Assembly: GCA_045399315.1 (NCBI GenBank)
Contig: DAYVGO010000005.1
Location: 124,001-188,000, forward strand
DNA: 64,000 nt
Reading direction: 5' to 3'
From: Arsenophonus sp045399315
GTDB taxonomy: Bacteria > Pseudomonadota > Gammaproteobacteria > Enterobacterales > Enterobacteriaceae
The notes below the pieces were generated by a model. That model saw nothing but the letters and a program-made list of their open reading frames with translations, was not told the origin of the DNA and did not search any database. The position numbers and the translations under genes are program-made. The stretch's first letter is position 1. Each line of letters begins with the position of its first letter. Positions 30,227-39,778 of this stretch are shown here, piece by piece.

Positions 30227-30730
30227 TTGACTTTGGCTGCTAGCCAGCTAGCAAATTTACTTGCTAATGTTTCATCTGTTTTTTTAATTTAATAATAAAT
30301 CAAAATAAATAAAACTATATATTATATTTTATAAAGTGATTTTATTATTTTAAATAAATTCATTATTTTTTATAGAACAAATAAGCCTTTTATCTAATAA
30401 AATAAATTATGACTAAAAATAAAAAAGAAATATTTTTTAATAAATTAGTAATTAAAATTTATTGTAATTTTTGCAATACATATCACAGTCTTAATATATA
30501 AAAATAACTTATAATTATAATAAAAAGTTAAATTTGAAAGAATAAGTAGGGTTTTTAAATAAAATTATATATTAATATTTTTTATTATTGAGCTTGATGA
30601 AAATAAACATAGTAACTAATTAAGTATTTATATAATAAGGAATTGTACGATTTGTTAGTGTGATTTTGTTTATTGATAAATTGTTAATTATTTCTTGTGT
30701 AAATATATTTCACGAATTGGATAATACAAT
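30227..30730. other. AT-rich spacer between gnd and the DASS transporter
   Basis: About 500 bases, very AT-rich with long A and T runs, stops in all frames. I see no gene or relic. It must hold the promoter of the transporter gene; no clear operator is visible. Confidence 0.5.
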
Positions 30731-32203
30731 ATGGATAAATTGACTCCACCCAAGCCCTTACCAACCTTAATTGCTATCACAATTACTCTTATAATTTGGT
30801 TTATTATTCCTGTTCCTGATGGTGTTAATGTTAATGCCTGGCAATTATTTGCTCTTTTTATTGGTACTATATTGGCTATCATTGGCAAAGCTTTACCAAT
30901 AGGTGCAATTTCAATTATAGCTATTACTTTAATTGCTGTTACTGGAGTAACCAATCCCAATAATGTGAAAGAAGCAATTAATGATGCATTGAGTGGTTTT
31001 TCTAATCAACTTATTTGGTTGATAGGTATTTCAATAATGATTTCTGTTAGTTTAAATAGGACAGGATTAGGAGCACGTATTGGTTATTATTTTATTTCTT
31101 TATTTGGCAAAAAAACTTTAGGTATTGCTTATTCATTGGCGATTGCAGAGACAATATTAGCCCCGGTTACACCAAGCAATACAGCTCGTGGTGGTGGAAT
31201 AATGCATCCTATTATGCGCTCAATTTCTAATAGTTTTGGCTCTAATCCAGAATTAGGTAGCTCAAAAAAAATTGGTCGCTATCTTTCGTTAGTTAATTTT
31301 AATATTAATCCTATTACTTCAGCGATGTTTATTACGGCAACCGCACCTAATCCATTGATTGTGAGTTTGATCATGGAAAATACAACCCCGTCATTTGAGA
31401 TCAGTTGGGGAATGTGGGCAATAGCCGCTTTGGTACCAGGCATTATTTCGTTATTAGTTATGCCATTAATTATTTATTGGATTTATCCACCAGAAATTAA
31501 AATAACACCGGAGGCGCCAAACTTTGCTAAGCAAAAATTGCATAAGTTAGGGCCTATTTCCCAAGCAGAAAAAATTACCTTAGTTGTATTTGGCATGTTG
31601 TTGGTTATGTGGGCTGGCGTACCGGCACTTATTTTCGGAAACGTTTTTACTATTAATCCTACGGCTGCGGCATTTATTGGGCTTTCTATTTTACTTTGTA
31701 CAGGTGTATTAAGTTGGGATGATATTTTGAAAACCAAGGGCGTATGGGACACTATTACTTGGTTTGCTGTGTTAGTCATGATGGCATCTTTTCTTAGTAA
31801 ACTTGGACTGATTAATTGGTTCTCCCAGACCGTTGGAGCCGCTATTAATCATATGGGGATCGGCTGGATTGGTAGCATGTTGTTACTGGTTTTGATATAT
31901 GTATATTCTCATTACTTTTTTGCCAGTACTACCGCCCATATCATGGCCATGTTCGCAGCATTTTTTACTGCCGGTTTAGCCTTGGGTGCTCCCCCTTTGT
32001 TGCTAGGTTTGATCCTGGCTTTCTCTTCATCATTAATGATGTCATTAACCCATTATGCCACCGGGACGGCACCGATTATCTATGGTTCTGGTTATACAAC
32101 GCTAGCGGAATGGTGGAAAATAGGTTTTATATTAAGTGTGGTCAATCTTTTTATTTGGATCGTAATTGGTGTTTTATGGTGGAAACTGTTAGACTATTGG
32201 TAA
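30731..32203 (+). CDS. DASS-family divalent anion:Na+ (or antiport) transporter, TtdT/CitT-like
   Basis: Inner-membrane carrier for di- or tricarboxylates of the divalent anion:sodium symporter family. It has 490 aa with about 12 hydrophobic segments, as in CitT and TtdT. The two family signature loops are visible: LAPVTPSNTARGGGIMHPIM (around residues 140-160) and the second SNT-like repeat region near VLVMMASFLSKLGLI plus STTAHIMAMFAAF. The substrate (citrate, tartrate, succinate) cannot be told from sequence. It stands alone, with AT-rich spacers on both sides and a dead aldo/keto reductase downstream. Intact, so a host-derived dicarboxylate may still be used. Confidence 0.85.
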   Translation: MDKLTPPKPLPTLIAITITLIIWFIIPVPDGVNVNAWQLFALFIGTILAIIGKALPIGAISIIAITLIAVTGVTNPNNVKEAINDALSGFSNQLIWLIGISIMISVSLNRTGLGARIGYYFISLFGKKTLGIAYSLAIAETILAPVTPSNTARGGGIMHPIMRSISNSFGSNPELGSSKKIGRYLSLVNFNINPITSAMFITATAPNPLIVSLIMENTTPSFEISWGMWAIAALVPGIISLLVMPLIIYWIYPPEIKITPEAPNFAKQKLHKLGPISQAEKITLVVFGMLLVMWAGVPALIFGNVFTINPTAAAFIGLSILLCTGVLSWDDILKTKGVWDTITWFAVLVMMASFLSKLGLINWFSQTVGAAINHMGIGWIGSMLLLVLIYVYSHYFFASTTAHIMAMFAAFFTAGLALGAPPLLLGLILAFSSSLMMSLTHYATGTAPIIYGSGYTTLAEWWKIGFILSVVNLFIWIVIGVLWWKLLDYW

Positions 32204-32350
32204 GTTATCCTTAATATAACAGATAGCTGAGTTTTATCTGTCTATTAAATGTGTGTTAAAGTTTAAACAAATCCAACCTTATGGTAAGAGTAACACTAAG
32301 TATCTTCTAGCTAGTCTATTAGCTTTATTTAATAAGTAAGTGAGGAAATA

Positions 32351-33166
32351 ATACAATTACGAAGGTTAGGCTCAACAGAATTTACTATTCCGCCTCTTGT
32401 GTTTGGCGGCAACGTATTTGGCTGGATATTAATGAAAAAAAGAGTTTTACCATATTAGATACTTTGTATGATAATGGTTTAGTTGCCATCGATGCCGCAG
32501 ATGTTTATTCAAGTTGAGCGTCAGGTAATAGTGGTGGAGAATCTGAAACTATTATTGGTAACTGGTTGACTAAATATTCAATAGCTAGAGATAAATTAGT
32601 TATTTTTACCAAAGTTGGTGCAGATTTAGGTTTTCCATGAAAGGGCGGGCTTTCGCCCGTAGGATCACCAAAGCGGTTGATGATTCTTTACGGCGTTTAC
32701 AAACAGATTATATTGATCTCTATTTTTCCTATTAGCCAGACCTAAATACTCCTTATGAAGAGACGTTAAATGCTTATCTGAGGACACCTTGTAGTCAAAA
32801 AATATTGGGGTTGTCACTTACTATAGTTTGGCATCAGGATTTTTAACCGATAAGTATCGTCGTCAAAGTGACTTAAATATCAGCCCAAAAGAAAGCGATG
32901 TCGATAAATATCTTAATCAAAGAGGTGAAAAAATTCTCAATGTGTTGCAGATAGTTGCTGATGAGCATCAGGCAACCTTAGCAGAAATTGCTCTTGCCTG
33001 GTTAATAGCTTTTAATGGAATTACTGCACTGATTACCAATGTGATTACTGTTGCTTAGGTTGAAAGTTTTGTTAAAGCCATTAATTTAACATTGACTAAA
33101 GCGCAATTTGAATATATAGATTCTGAAAGTAAAGTAAATTATAACGTATTTTCTATATCTAGCTAA
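32351..33166 (+). pseudogene. Aldo/keto reductase, broken (start lost, nonsense codons)
   Basis: NADPH-dependent aldo/keto reductase of the AKR TIM-barrel family, about 270 codons remaining of about 310. GAGGA (32342-32346) is followed by ATA 32351 then QLRRLGSTEFTIPPLVFGGN, where relatives start MQ(Y/L)RRLG, so ATG became ATA. The Asp/Tyr catalytic region reads IDAADVYSS followed by TGA where Trp is expected (32516-32518). FTKVGADLGFP is cut by another stop. Later text is VGSPKRLMI in a shifted frame, GFLTDKYRR and VLQIVADEHQATLAEIALAWLIA. A stop at 33056 precedes the last part, ending YNVFSISS. At least five lesions. Confidence 0.82.
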
Positions 33167-33257
33167 TTTAAAATTTGATTATTAAAAATAGATCATTCGT
33201 TAGCTATTTGCAAACAGAATTTATCCATTTTTATGGTTTTTAGCGTGTGCAATTTTG

Positions 33258-34262
33258 TTATTTAGATAAGACTTTAGTAACAAAATAATAGAGATAATTT
33301 AATAGCCATTTAATATATTTTTTCTTATTAAACATGTGCTTAGCAGCATATCTATATTGATTAGGCGTTGATGCTGCAATAAGAGGAGTGGCTTTCCAAG
33401 GAGATTTTGTTTTTATTGTTATAAATAATTGAATACTAGGATATTCAGACCAATTATTCCATGGTTTGGTTGGACCAATATAATGGATAAATTTTACATT
33501 ATTAATGATAGGGAATAATGGTTTGTTTTTTAATTCATAATTAATACTAAATTGGGTATTAAACTTTTTGTCTAGAAATAAGACATGATTTACCAGTAAT
33601 ATATTCAATGCATCCTGATCATAAAATATAAATTTTGCCTTTGATTTTTCGTCAAGTAATATATTTATTGTTTTTTCTGTTACCTTATTTTCATGCCATT
33701 TGTTTGTATTGATCAACATAACACCTGAGTTAAAATAGCCATTATCTATTCCCGGCATTGCTAGCATTTTAGCGCGTTTTTTCCATAAATATTCATCTCG
33801 ATCAGCGACAGCTGCAATAATATGTTGGTTTAAATCGATAGTGAATAATTCTGATATATCGCCAGAGCAAATAATGTCTGAATCTAAATATAAAACTTTA
33901 TTTATTTTGTGGTAAAAATAATTGGCAATGATGAAACGAAAATAGATTGCATGAGACCATAACTTATTTGTGGGTAATTTTTTTAGCTGTAGCGTGTCGA
34001 TGAGTAATATTGTTATTTTTGTATTATATGATTTTGTTAGTTCATCATATTTTTTAAGTTCGGACTTAGAAATCGTATCCGTGAAGATATAAAAGTGAAG
34101 GGTATAATTTTTATTAAAATGTAAAATTGAACAGATGGAAATCGCTGTACCAAGGGAAAAATTCATATCTGCACCGTAGGCAATATGAAAATGGCAATTT
34201 TTTTCATCTGTAGATGAAAACTCATAACTTGTCAGTATTATCTCCTTACTATTAAAATACAT
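33258..34262 (-). CDS. Family 8 glycosyltransferase (WaaI/WaaJ/WaaO-like LPS core)
   Basis: Retaining GT-A glycosyltransferase of family GT8, the class adding galactose or glucose to the LPS outer core in the cytoplasm. It has 334 aa from ATG 34262, which has GGAAAC 4 bases upstream; an alternative ATG at 34289 adds nine residues. Text in order: FHIAYGADMNFSLGTAISICSIL, YLDSDIICSGD with the metal-binding DSD (about residues 127-129), NSGVMLINTNKW, YDQDALNILL, and IHYIGPTKPWNNW, the usual GT8 H..G..KPW motif. C-terminal residues are basic. Acceptor and sugar are not known. Neighbours are another glycosyltransferase (divergent) and a dead waaB-like gene. Confidence 0.88.
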   Translation of the reverse strand: MYFNSKEIILTSYEFSSTDEKNCHFHIAYGADMNFSLGTAISICSILHFNKNYTLHFYIFTDTISKSELKKYDELTKSYNTKITILLIDTLQLKKLPTNKLWSHAIYFRFIIANYFYHKINKVLYLDSDIICSGDISELFTIDLNQHIIAAVADRDEYLWKKRAKMLAMPGIDNGYFNSGVMLINTNKWHENKVTEKTINILLDEKSKAKFIFYDQDALNILLVNHVLFLDKKFNTQFSINYELKNKPLFPIINNVKFIHYIGPTKPWNNWSEYPSIQLFITIKTKSPWKATPLIAASTPNQYRYAAKHMFNKKKYIKWLLNYLYYFVTKVLSK

Positions 34263-34289
34263 TAAGTTTCCTTTTGGCAAAACTTGCAT

Positions 34290-34916
34290 TAACTTTTATC
34301 TTAAATAGTTATCTGATTTTAGCGTTGGTGGAATGAAAAAACCATTGTTAAGACTATTATACTTTATAAAGATTGATTAATAATCATTATATCTTCAGAA
34401 TTAACAAAAACACTATATTATATTGAAATAAACATAATTTTATCTTAGTTATATGTTTTTCTAATAGTTATTTATTAATTTTTGGTTATAAATTTTTATT
34501 ATATTAAATTAATAGATTATTATTTTTGAATTAAATACAATCACAAACTCATTGAAACAAGTGTTAATTTTTTTACGTCATATTAAATAATTAGTGAATA
34601 TGATATATAGCTAATATATTATTTTTAGACAATTATGATATCTTTTTTTAACATATTAGTTAAATTTAGTTAATAATTTTAGCTATTAAATTTTACTGTG
34701 GTAGATTTACGAGATAAAAGAGATAATTTTTAAAATCTAGTATTAATATAATAACAATATTATGTTCTTATAATTATTTTATTCTATTTTGCTATCGAGG
34801 ATAGCGTATAAAATAAAATGCTTTTCTAGTGTAAAGTTTAGAATGTAGTAAAAATAAATTTAAATAGTTATAATTTATGTTAATTTTTTGTTAAAAATAA
34901 ATTTTTGGTGGCACAA
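34290..34916. other. AT-rich divergent spacer between GT8 and GT25 genes
   Basis: About 620 bases of extremely AT-rich DNA with no frame of interest and no relic I can recognise. It holds two divergent promoters. Such AT-rich DNA is a typical H-NS-bound segment around LPS genes; that is inference from composition. Confidence 0.45.
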
Positions 34917-35717
34917 ATGAATCAGTCTTGCCCTATTTTTATTGTCTCATTGAAAAAGGATATAAATAGAAGATCACAAATTAGTCATGCATTGTCTTCA
35001 CAAGCTTTAACTTTTACGATAGTCGATGCCTTTGAAGGGGCTAAATTAACTCAACACGATATGCCTTGGTTAAAACCGCCATATTCTAACCAATCTTTTG
35101 TTGAAGCAAGCAGTATGAATGAGGTTGCTTGTAGTTTTAGCCATCAATCTATTTATCAATATATTATAACCAACGATATTGAATGGGCTTTGATTCTTGA
35201 GGATGATATCATCATTGATAAAAAATTATCACCTTTAATTAAAGCGCTAGAACAGGGTAAAAGTGATTTACTAAAAAAAAATTGTGTTTATCTGCTGGGT
35301 GGTCAAGAAGGACTTAGTTCAAGAAAACGAATTTCGTTAAGTTTTTTTAATAAAATAACCGTAGCCAATGTTACATTTCGGTTATTAACCTACAGTCCGA
35401 ATAAAATTTTTCGCGCCTGTTGTTACTTAATTCATCGTACCACTTGTGAAAAAATAATCTCTGAGTTTTCAAAGAAATTCTTTGTAGCTGATTCATGGGG
35501 ATTATTTTATAAAAAAAAAGCGGTTAGAGGATATTATTTAGCTGAAATTATAAAGCATCCGATTGTAACTGTTGAAAATAGCAATTTGGAAGCTGATAGA
35601 AGAAAGTATAATATTAAGACCAAAAGAAGAAAGAGAGGTAAGATTGAGTCTGCTTTGGCTTTTATTTTTCTACAGATTAGGCGTTTTTTTCGTTCGTTAA
35701 TTTTTTGGCATAAATAG
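34917..35717 (+). CDS. Family 25 glycosyltransferase (LPS/LOS biosynthesis)
   Basis: GT25-family protein, the group of LgtB/LpsA-type beta-galactosyltransferases of lipooligosaccharide. It has 266 aa from ATG 34917; TTG 34905 and GTG 34908 are weaker options. N-terminal text CPIFIVSLKKDINRRSQI with VDAFEGAKL is the family start. The pair SFSHQSIY and WALILEDDIIID gives the acidic motif (EDD, about residues 90-92). Lower parts include ACCYLIHRTTCEKI, and a DSWG near 198. The C-terminus is very basic (KTKRRKRGK) with a short hydrophobic stretch, perhaps for membrane contact. It is intact; acceptor unknown. Confidence 0.85.
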   Translation: MNQSCPIFIVSLKKDINRRSQISHALSSQALTFTIVDAFEGAKLTQHDMPWLKPPYSNQSFVEASSMNEVACSFSHQSIYQYIITNDIEWALILEDDIIIDKKLSPLIKALEQGKSDLLKKNCVYLLGGQEGLSSRKRISLSFFNKITVANVTFRLLTYSPNKIFRACCYLIHRTTCEKIISEFSKKFFVADSWGLFYKKKAVRGYYLAEIIKHPIVTVENSNLEADRRKYNIKTKRRKRGKIESALAFIFLQIRRFFRSLIFWHK

Positions 35718-35765
35718 CATTTTTATATTGTTTTAATGATGTTACAATCAAATTTTATTTATGAT

Positions 35766-35793
35766 GCGGATTAAATAAGAATATTTAATCCGC
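35766..35793. terminator. Perfect hairpin between GT25 and waaB-like gene
   Basis: GCGGATTAAAT (35766-35776) and its exact complement (35783-35793), 11 bp with a 6-base loop, between convergent genes. The A/T-rich arms favour bidirectional termination. Confidence 0.65.
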
Positions 35794-35807
35794 TAAATTA
35801 TATCACG

Positions 35808-36884
35808 TTAGAATTTTTTTAGGGATAAATTAACTCTGTCAATGTAACTAGCTTCATAAAAGTCTAAGATAGAATTTTTTATGTTAGTCTGCGTAGATGA
35901 GGTTTTATTATGAATAATACCTTGTCATATATCAACAAAACAAGGCATATCATTAACGGGAAATGATTTTCCATTAATGTCATTTTTAATGATGTCTTCT
36001 GGCCCTGTTGAGCAATTTAAACTTATCGTGTAAATGCCATAGGATATAGCTTCAAGAAGAACCATACCGAGTCCTTCAAGGCTAGAAGTTAATAGGGGGC
36101 CAAAACTGTTTTGATATGATTACGTATATAAAACCATGGATCTGGCTGCCATGCCAGTTAATTTTTTCTTCAATATTTAGTTTCTTAGCTAGTTGCTTTA
36201 ATTGATAGATCTCTTTTTCTCCGCAGCTGCAGACAATATTCAGCTGCCAATCACCAGTGACATTTGCTAGATTAATAATAAGTAGAAAAGCAAGTTGTTT
36301 TTGTCCATCAAAGAATATTCGACAAATAAAGAAAGGTGATTTTACCTTCGGTCGAGGGATGACAATATTGTGTTTTTTATTGGATTAAATAAGGTAAAAA
36401 TATTATTTTTATCGACTCCAAGAGCAATTAATTATTTCGCTATACCTGAGCTGATCGCGTAATAATAATCAGCTTTTAAAATATATTCTTTTTTATAGCT
36501 TCCGCTAATGGAAAAATGCGGCTAGGGAATTAGTGGGATTTTTCTAGCTAAGATAAGTTTTCTACTGATATTTGAGTTATAGCAGGCAATCGAATCCAAG
36601 GCGATAATTGCGTTAATTTTTTGTTCTATAAGTAGTTGTCACAGCTGTAAAGCATAATGAATACGACGTAGCTTGCTGTTTCTGATGCTAAAATATAGTC
36701 GTGTGTATTTTATGTTATCTAACCAATTATCATTAGGTTGGGTTTATTTATTATTAAAAAAGACAAAGCTTAAGGTTATATCTGGCTGTCGTGTTTTTAA
36801 TAACATAATAAAATCACGACAAATGGTTTCCATACCACCAAAGCCACTAATGTTATAACTGGTTATTGATATTTTGCTGGACAT
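35808..36884 (-). pseudogene. waaB-like GT4 glycosyltransferase, fragmented
   Basis: Family 4 glycosyltransferase of the LPS core, resembling WaaB (UDP-galactose:LPS 1,6-galactosyltransferase, about 360 aa). ATG 36884 starts SSKISITSYNISGFGGMETI, the nucleotide-sugar fold with the GFGGMET motif, and runs to VFFNNK before a stop. Further pieces in other frames include NDNWLDNIKYTRLYF, ALQL and LLIEQKINAIIALDS, then a decayed middle, then YAISYGIYTISLNCSTGPED-like text (the E.....G.E donor-site region) and the tail SILDFYEASYIDRVNLSL ending at 35808. Many stops. The LPS core made here is probably shortened. Confidence 0.75.
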
Positions 36885-37103
36885 AATCTTCTAGTCTCAT
36901 CAATTTCTTACTTTAAATTATATCTATTAAGCCTGATTTTTTTAAAGAAAATAGTTTGAATAATTAAAAGTGGATCAGATAGTGCTTTGTTATTGAAAAA
37001 AATCGCTTTTAGCGGTTAGTTAATCAATTAAAATTTAATAATTTTAAAGTTTTTATTCAGCAACTTATGGCATATCACTGAAAATTTCATAATTTATCCT
37101 TAA

Positions 37104-37117
37104 TTGATTTAAATCAT
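37104..37117 (+). promoter_or_regulatory. FNR-like site
   Basis: TTGATTTAAATCAT at 37104-37117 matches the FNR half-sites TTGAT-N4-ATCAA at nine of ten positions. It lies 71 bases upstream of a DmsA-type gene, a natural target for anaerobic activation. Confidence 0.6.
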
Positions 37118-37151
37118 AACCTATTTTGTCATTATTTTTTTAACATAAAAC

Positions 37152-37174
37152 AATAACGATAATTTATCGTTATT
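37152..37174. promoter_or_regulatory. Palindrome upstream of dmsA-like gene
   Basis: AATAACGAT (37152-37160) and its exact complement (37166-37174) around AATTT, 14 bases before the start. It could be an operator or an mRNA hairpin near the leader. No known consensus recognised. Confidence 0.4.
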
Positions 37175-37187
37175 TTACTATTGGGTA

Positions 37188-38650
37188 ATGTCAATGACTA
37201 AAAAGAAAGCAACACACTTTGCGCAAATGAATCGGCGACAGTTTTTACAGACTTCAGGGACAATTGCCAGTGTTGCATCCATTGCTGGAAGTGTCACACT
37301 TTCTTTCTCTGCTCAGGCTAAATCGACAGGTATTATGTCAGATGAAATAATCAAATACAGTGCTTGTTTAGTTAATTACGGTAGTCGCTGTCCACCCAAA
37401 GTACATGTGAAAGATAATGTCATTCAACACATTTCAAATAAAATCTTCTATGATGATGCCAAATTTAGTGAACATCAAATTAGGCTTTGCTTGCTTGGCA
37501 GATCAGTGTGTTGGAAAACCTATAATCTTGATCGACTAAAATATCCCATGTTACGGGTAGGTAAGCGAGGTGAAGGTAAGTTCAAAAAAATTAGCTGGGA
37601 TGAAGTAACAACCATTATCGTACAAAAATTAAAGGAAGCTATTGAGAAATATGGTAATGAAGCTATCTATTATCAATATGGTACCGACTCAACGGGAGTA
37701 AATTTACACGGCCGTATAGCTTGCAAACGTTTATTGGTGCTTATTGGTGGTTTTCTGGGGGATTATGGTACTTATTCTTATGCCAATTAACAGAAATTAC
37801 CCTTATGTTTATGGCAGCACTGAAGAAAGTTTATTAAATGAAATTGCTAATTCTGATTTAGTGGTGATGTTTGGTCATAATTTAGCCGAAACATGTATGT
37901 CAATTTTATGAAACTTTAAATACACTACAAAAATGTCAAGCCAAAGTCATTATTATTGATCTCCGTAATACAGATAGTGTTACGACATTAGGTGCTGAAT
38001 GGATTCCGATTTATCCAGGTACTGACGCGGCGTTATTTGCGGCACTTGGTTATGTCATGATCAAGGAACAACTAAAAGACGAAGCTTTTTAACAAAATAT
38101 TGTGTTGGCTGTGATAAGTCAACCTTACCTCCATTAGCATTGCCTAATGCTGCATAAAAAGATTATATTTTGGGTAATGGGCTAGATGGTATTGCTAAAA
38201 CACCTGAATGGGCAAGCAGCCTGACGGGTATTTCAAGTCAGCGTATCATTCAATAGCCCGTGAAATTGCTAACGCTAAAGCTGCTTGAATTTCACAAGGG
38301 TGGGGTTTGCAACGTACGGCGAATGTGAACAAGCCCATTCAATTATGATGCTATCGTTGATGAGTGGTCATATTGGTCGTCCAGGTACTAATACTGGACT
38401 TTGGGGAGAAAGCATTACTTATCCGGTTGCCAATTTTTCGTTGCCTAATCCAGTAAAAACCACAATACCAACATTTATATGGAGTGAAGCGATTGTTCGA
38501 GGGCCTGAGCTAACAGCAAAAAATGCCAGCATTAGAGGTAAAGATAAATTAGATATCGGCATCAAATTTTTGTGGTGCTATTTCAGTAACGTTATTGGTA
38601 ATCAGCATGCTGATTTAAATAAAACTCATCAAATTCTTACTGATGAATCA
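37188..38650 (+). pseudogene. DmsA/YnfE-type molybdopterin oxidoreductase, broken and 3'-truncated
   Basis: Catalytic subunit of a Tat-exported DMSO-reductase-type enzyme (about 810 aa in E. coli). The twin-arginine signal is NRRQFLQTSGTIASVASIAG with AQA cleavage (about residues 15-45). The N-terminal [4Fe-4S] motif reads CLVNYGSRCPP where the family has C..NCGSRC, so one Cys ligand became Tyr (TGC to TAC). The frame stops at 37790; later pieces (NSDLVVMFGHNLAET, VTTLGAEWIPIYPGTDAALF, MMLSLMSGHIGRPGTNTGLWG) run in several frames. The text ends at TDESN, near the middle of the protein, where it meets an unrelated minus-strand fragment. No dmsB or dmsC follows. Confidence 0.87.
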
Positions 38651-38815
38651 AATTGAACAACGCCAATGTGCAAATTCTTCGCGACTTGCTTTTTCAGTAG
38701 TATGCTTAAATCTATCCCGTATGATAGCGTCAAATTGTGGTTGTTTTTCGAACCATTGTTTATTGGTAGATTCTTTAAACCAAAAATCTAAAACTTCTTA
38801 CCATTCATTATGCAT
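38650..38815 (-). pseudogene. DUF924-family protein, N-terminal scrap
   Basis: Minus-strand text from ATG 38815: MHNEW, stop TAA, EVLDFWFKESTNKQWFEKQP, then FDAIIRDRFKHTTEKASREE and FAHWR. The EVLDFWF start and FD..IR.RF helix are the N-terminal signature of the DUF924 family (about 180 to 200 aa). Only about 50 residues remain; the rest, including the LDQFPRN segment, is missing where it abuts the dmsA relic at about 38650. So this is a deletion junction between two dead genes. Identification is from the short signature. Confidence 0.62.
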
Positions 38816-39340
38816 TATATTTATCTCTTTAAATTAGCAACTTTATGGCTGTAAACCATCTATAATTACGAGTATGTAAAAATGAAATGAAGATGAAAAT
38901 TAATATAGTGACTTTATAAGAAAAATTCTGTTAAATGGAATAAATCATTTCATAAAATTGTCTGATATGTAATGATAATGCAATCTCGAATTATTTTATT
39001 AGTATGAGTAAAATATATAACATTATTATTTTAAATTCTATTGAGTTTAGAAAATATTAATTATTTTTTTGAATATTAATTCTTATTTTTTATATGCTTT
39101 TAAGTGGCAAATTTTTAAAAAAGATATGTAATCTTATTATCTAGTCTTGAATATTTAAGAATTTTATTTATATTTTAATTATTTGATATATTAAAATGAA
39201 CATTAAATACTTTTATATAGTTCAGAAACATGGCCACTAAAAAAAGCGGTCTTATTTTTGTATTAAATTAACCTCTTAGGCATTTACTCATAAATACTTG
39301 ACTTTCACCCTTTTTTAATTGTTTTTTGGTTGTTTCTACA
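38816..39340. other. AT-rich spacer
   Basis: 525 bases with stops in all frames and no gene or relic recognised. It separates the dmsA/DUF924 scar from the psiF-like gene. Confidence 0.5.
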
Positions 39341-39574
39341 TTATATTTTCTCATTCTGAGAATTACCTTTCTTAGTAGACTTATTACTAAGACATGATGT
39401 CATAAAAGATTTTCTTTTTTGACCCATTAATGCTTTCTTTTTTGCTTGGATATTGCAATCTTTCTTTCTCATTTGTTGAGAGTTTATTGTTTTTTTGACA
39501 GTTTTTTCGACATCAAAAACAGGACCTACAAGTAAAAATTTAATTAATGTGATAGATAGTATTTTCAATTTCAT
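39341..39574 (-). CDS. Small exported PsiF-repeat protein
   Basis: 77-aa protein with a short hydrophobic leader (LKILSITLIKFLLVGPVF) and one PsiF-type repeat: MRKKDCNIQAKKKALMGQ then KSFMTSCLSNK, i.e. C-N-xxA-xxxxLKGxxRxxFMxxCL. E. coli PsiF (106 aa, phosphate starvation inducible) has two such repeats, so this copy is half-length. GGAG is 7 bases before ATG 39574. The leader has no clear AxA cleavage site and the tail is highly charged. The function of PsiF is not known. It could be a decayed longer gene, but this frame is clean and has a good ribosome site. Confidence 0.6.
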   Translation of the reverse strand: MKLKILSITLIKFLLVGPVFDVEKTVKKTINSQQMRKKDCNIQAKKKALMGQKRKSFMTSCLSNKSTKKGNSQNEKI

Positions 39575-39778
39575 AATAGAACTCCGAATTTGCTTGATAT
39601 CAATAAAATAATAGTAGCAAATTATGATTTATGTAAAAAATAGTCATTAAATATTTAGAGTAAGTTTTTGAATAAGATATTTTCTGCTATTTTATTACAA
39701 TAAATTATCTTGTCTCATTTTGTGGAATAAGCCAGAATACTAGCAGATATAGATAGTTATGTATTTATAATTATCTAT

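Noticed and set aside
30686..30710. CRP-like site before the DASS gene (TGTG...TCAC)
   Set aside because: The half-sites are 9 bases apart instead of 6.
34290..34916. A CRISPR array or repeat cluster in the AT-rich spacer
   Set aside because: No regularly spaced repeats are visible; only low-complexity A/T runs.
38643..38837. 64-codon plus-strand frame
   Set aside because: The opposite strand carries clear DUF924 text; the plus frame is its shadow.
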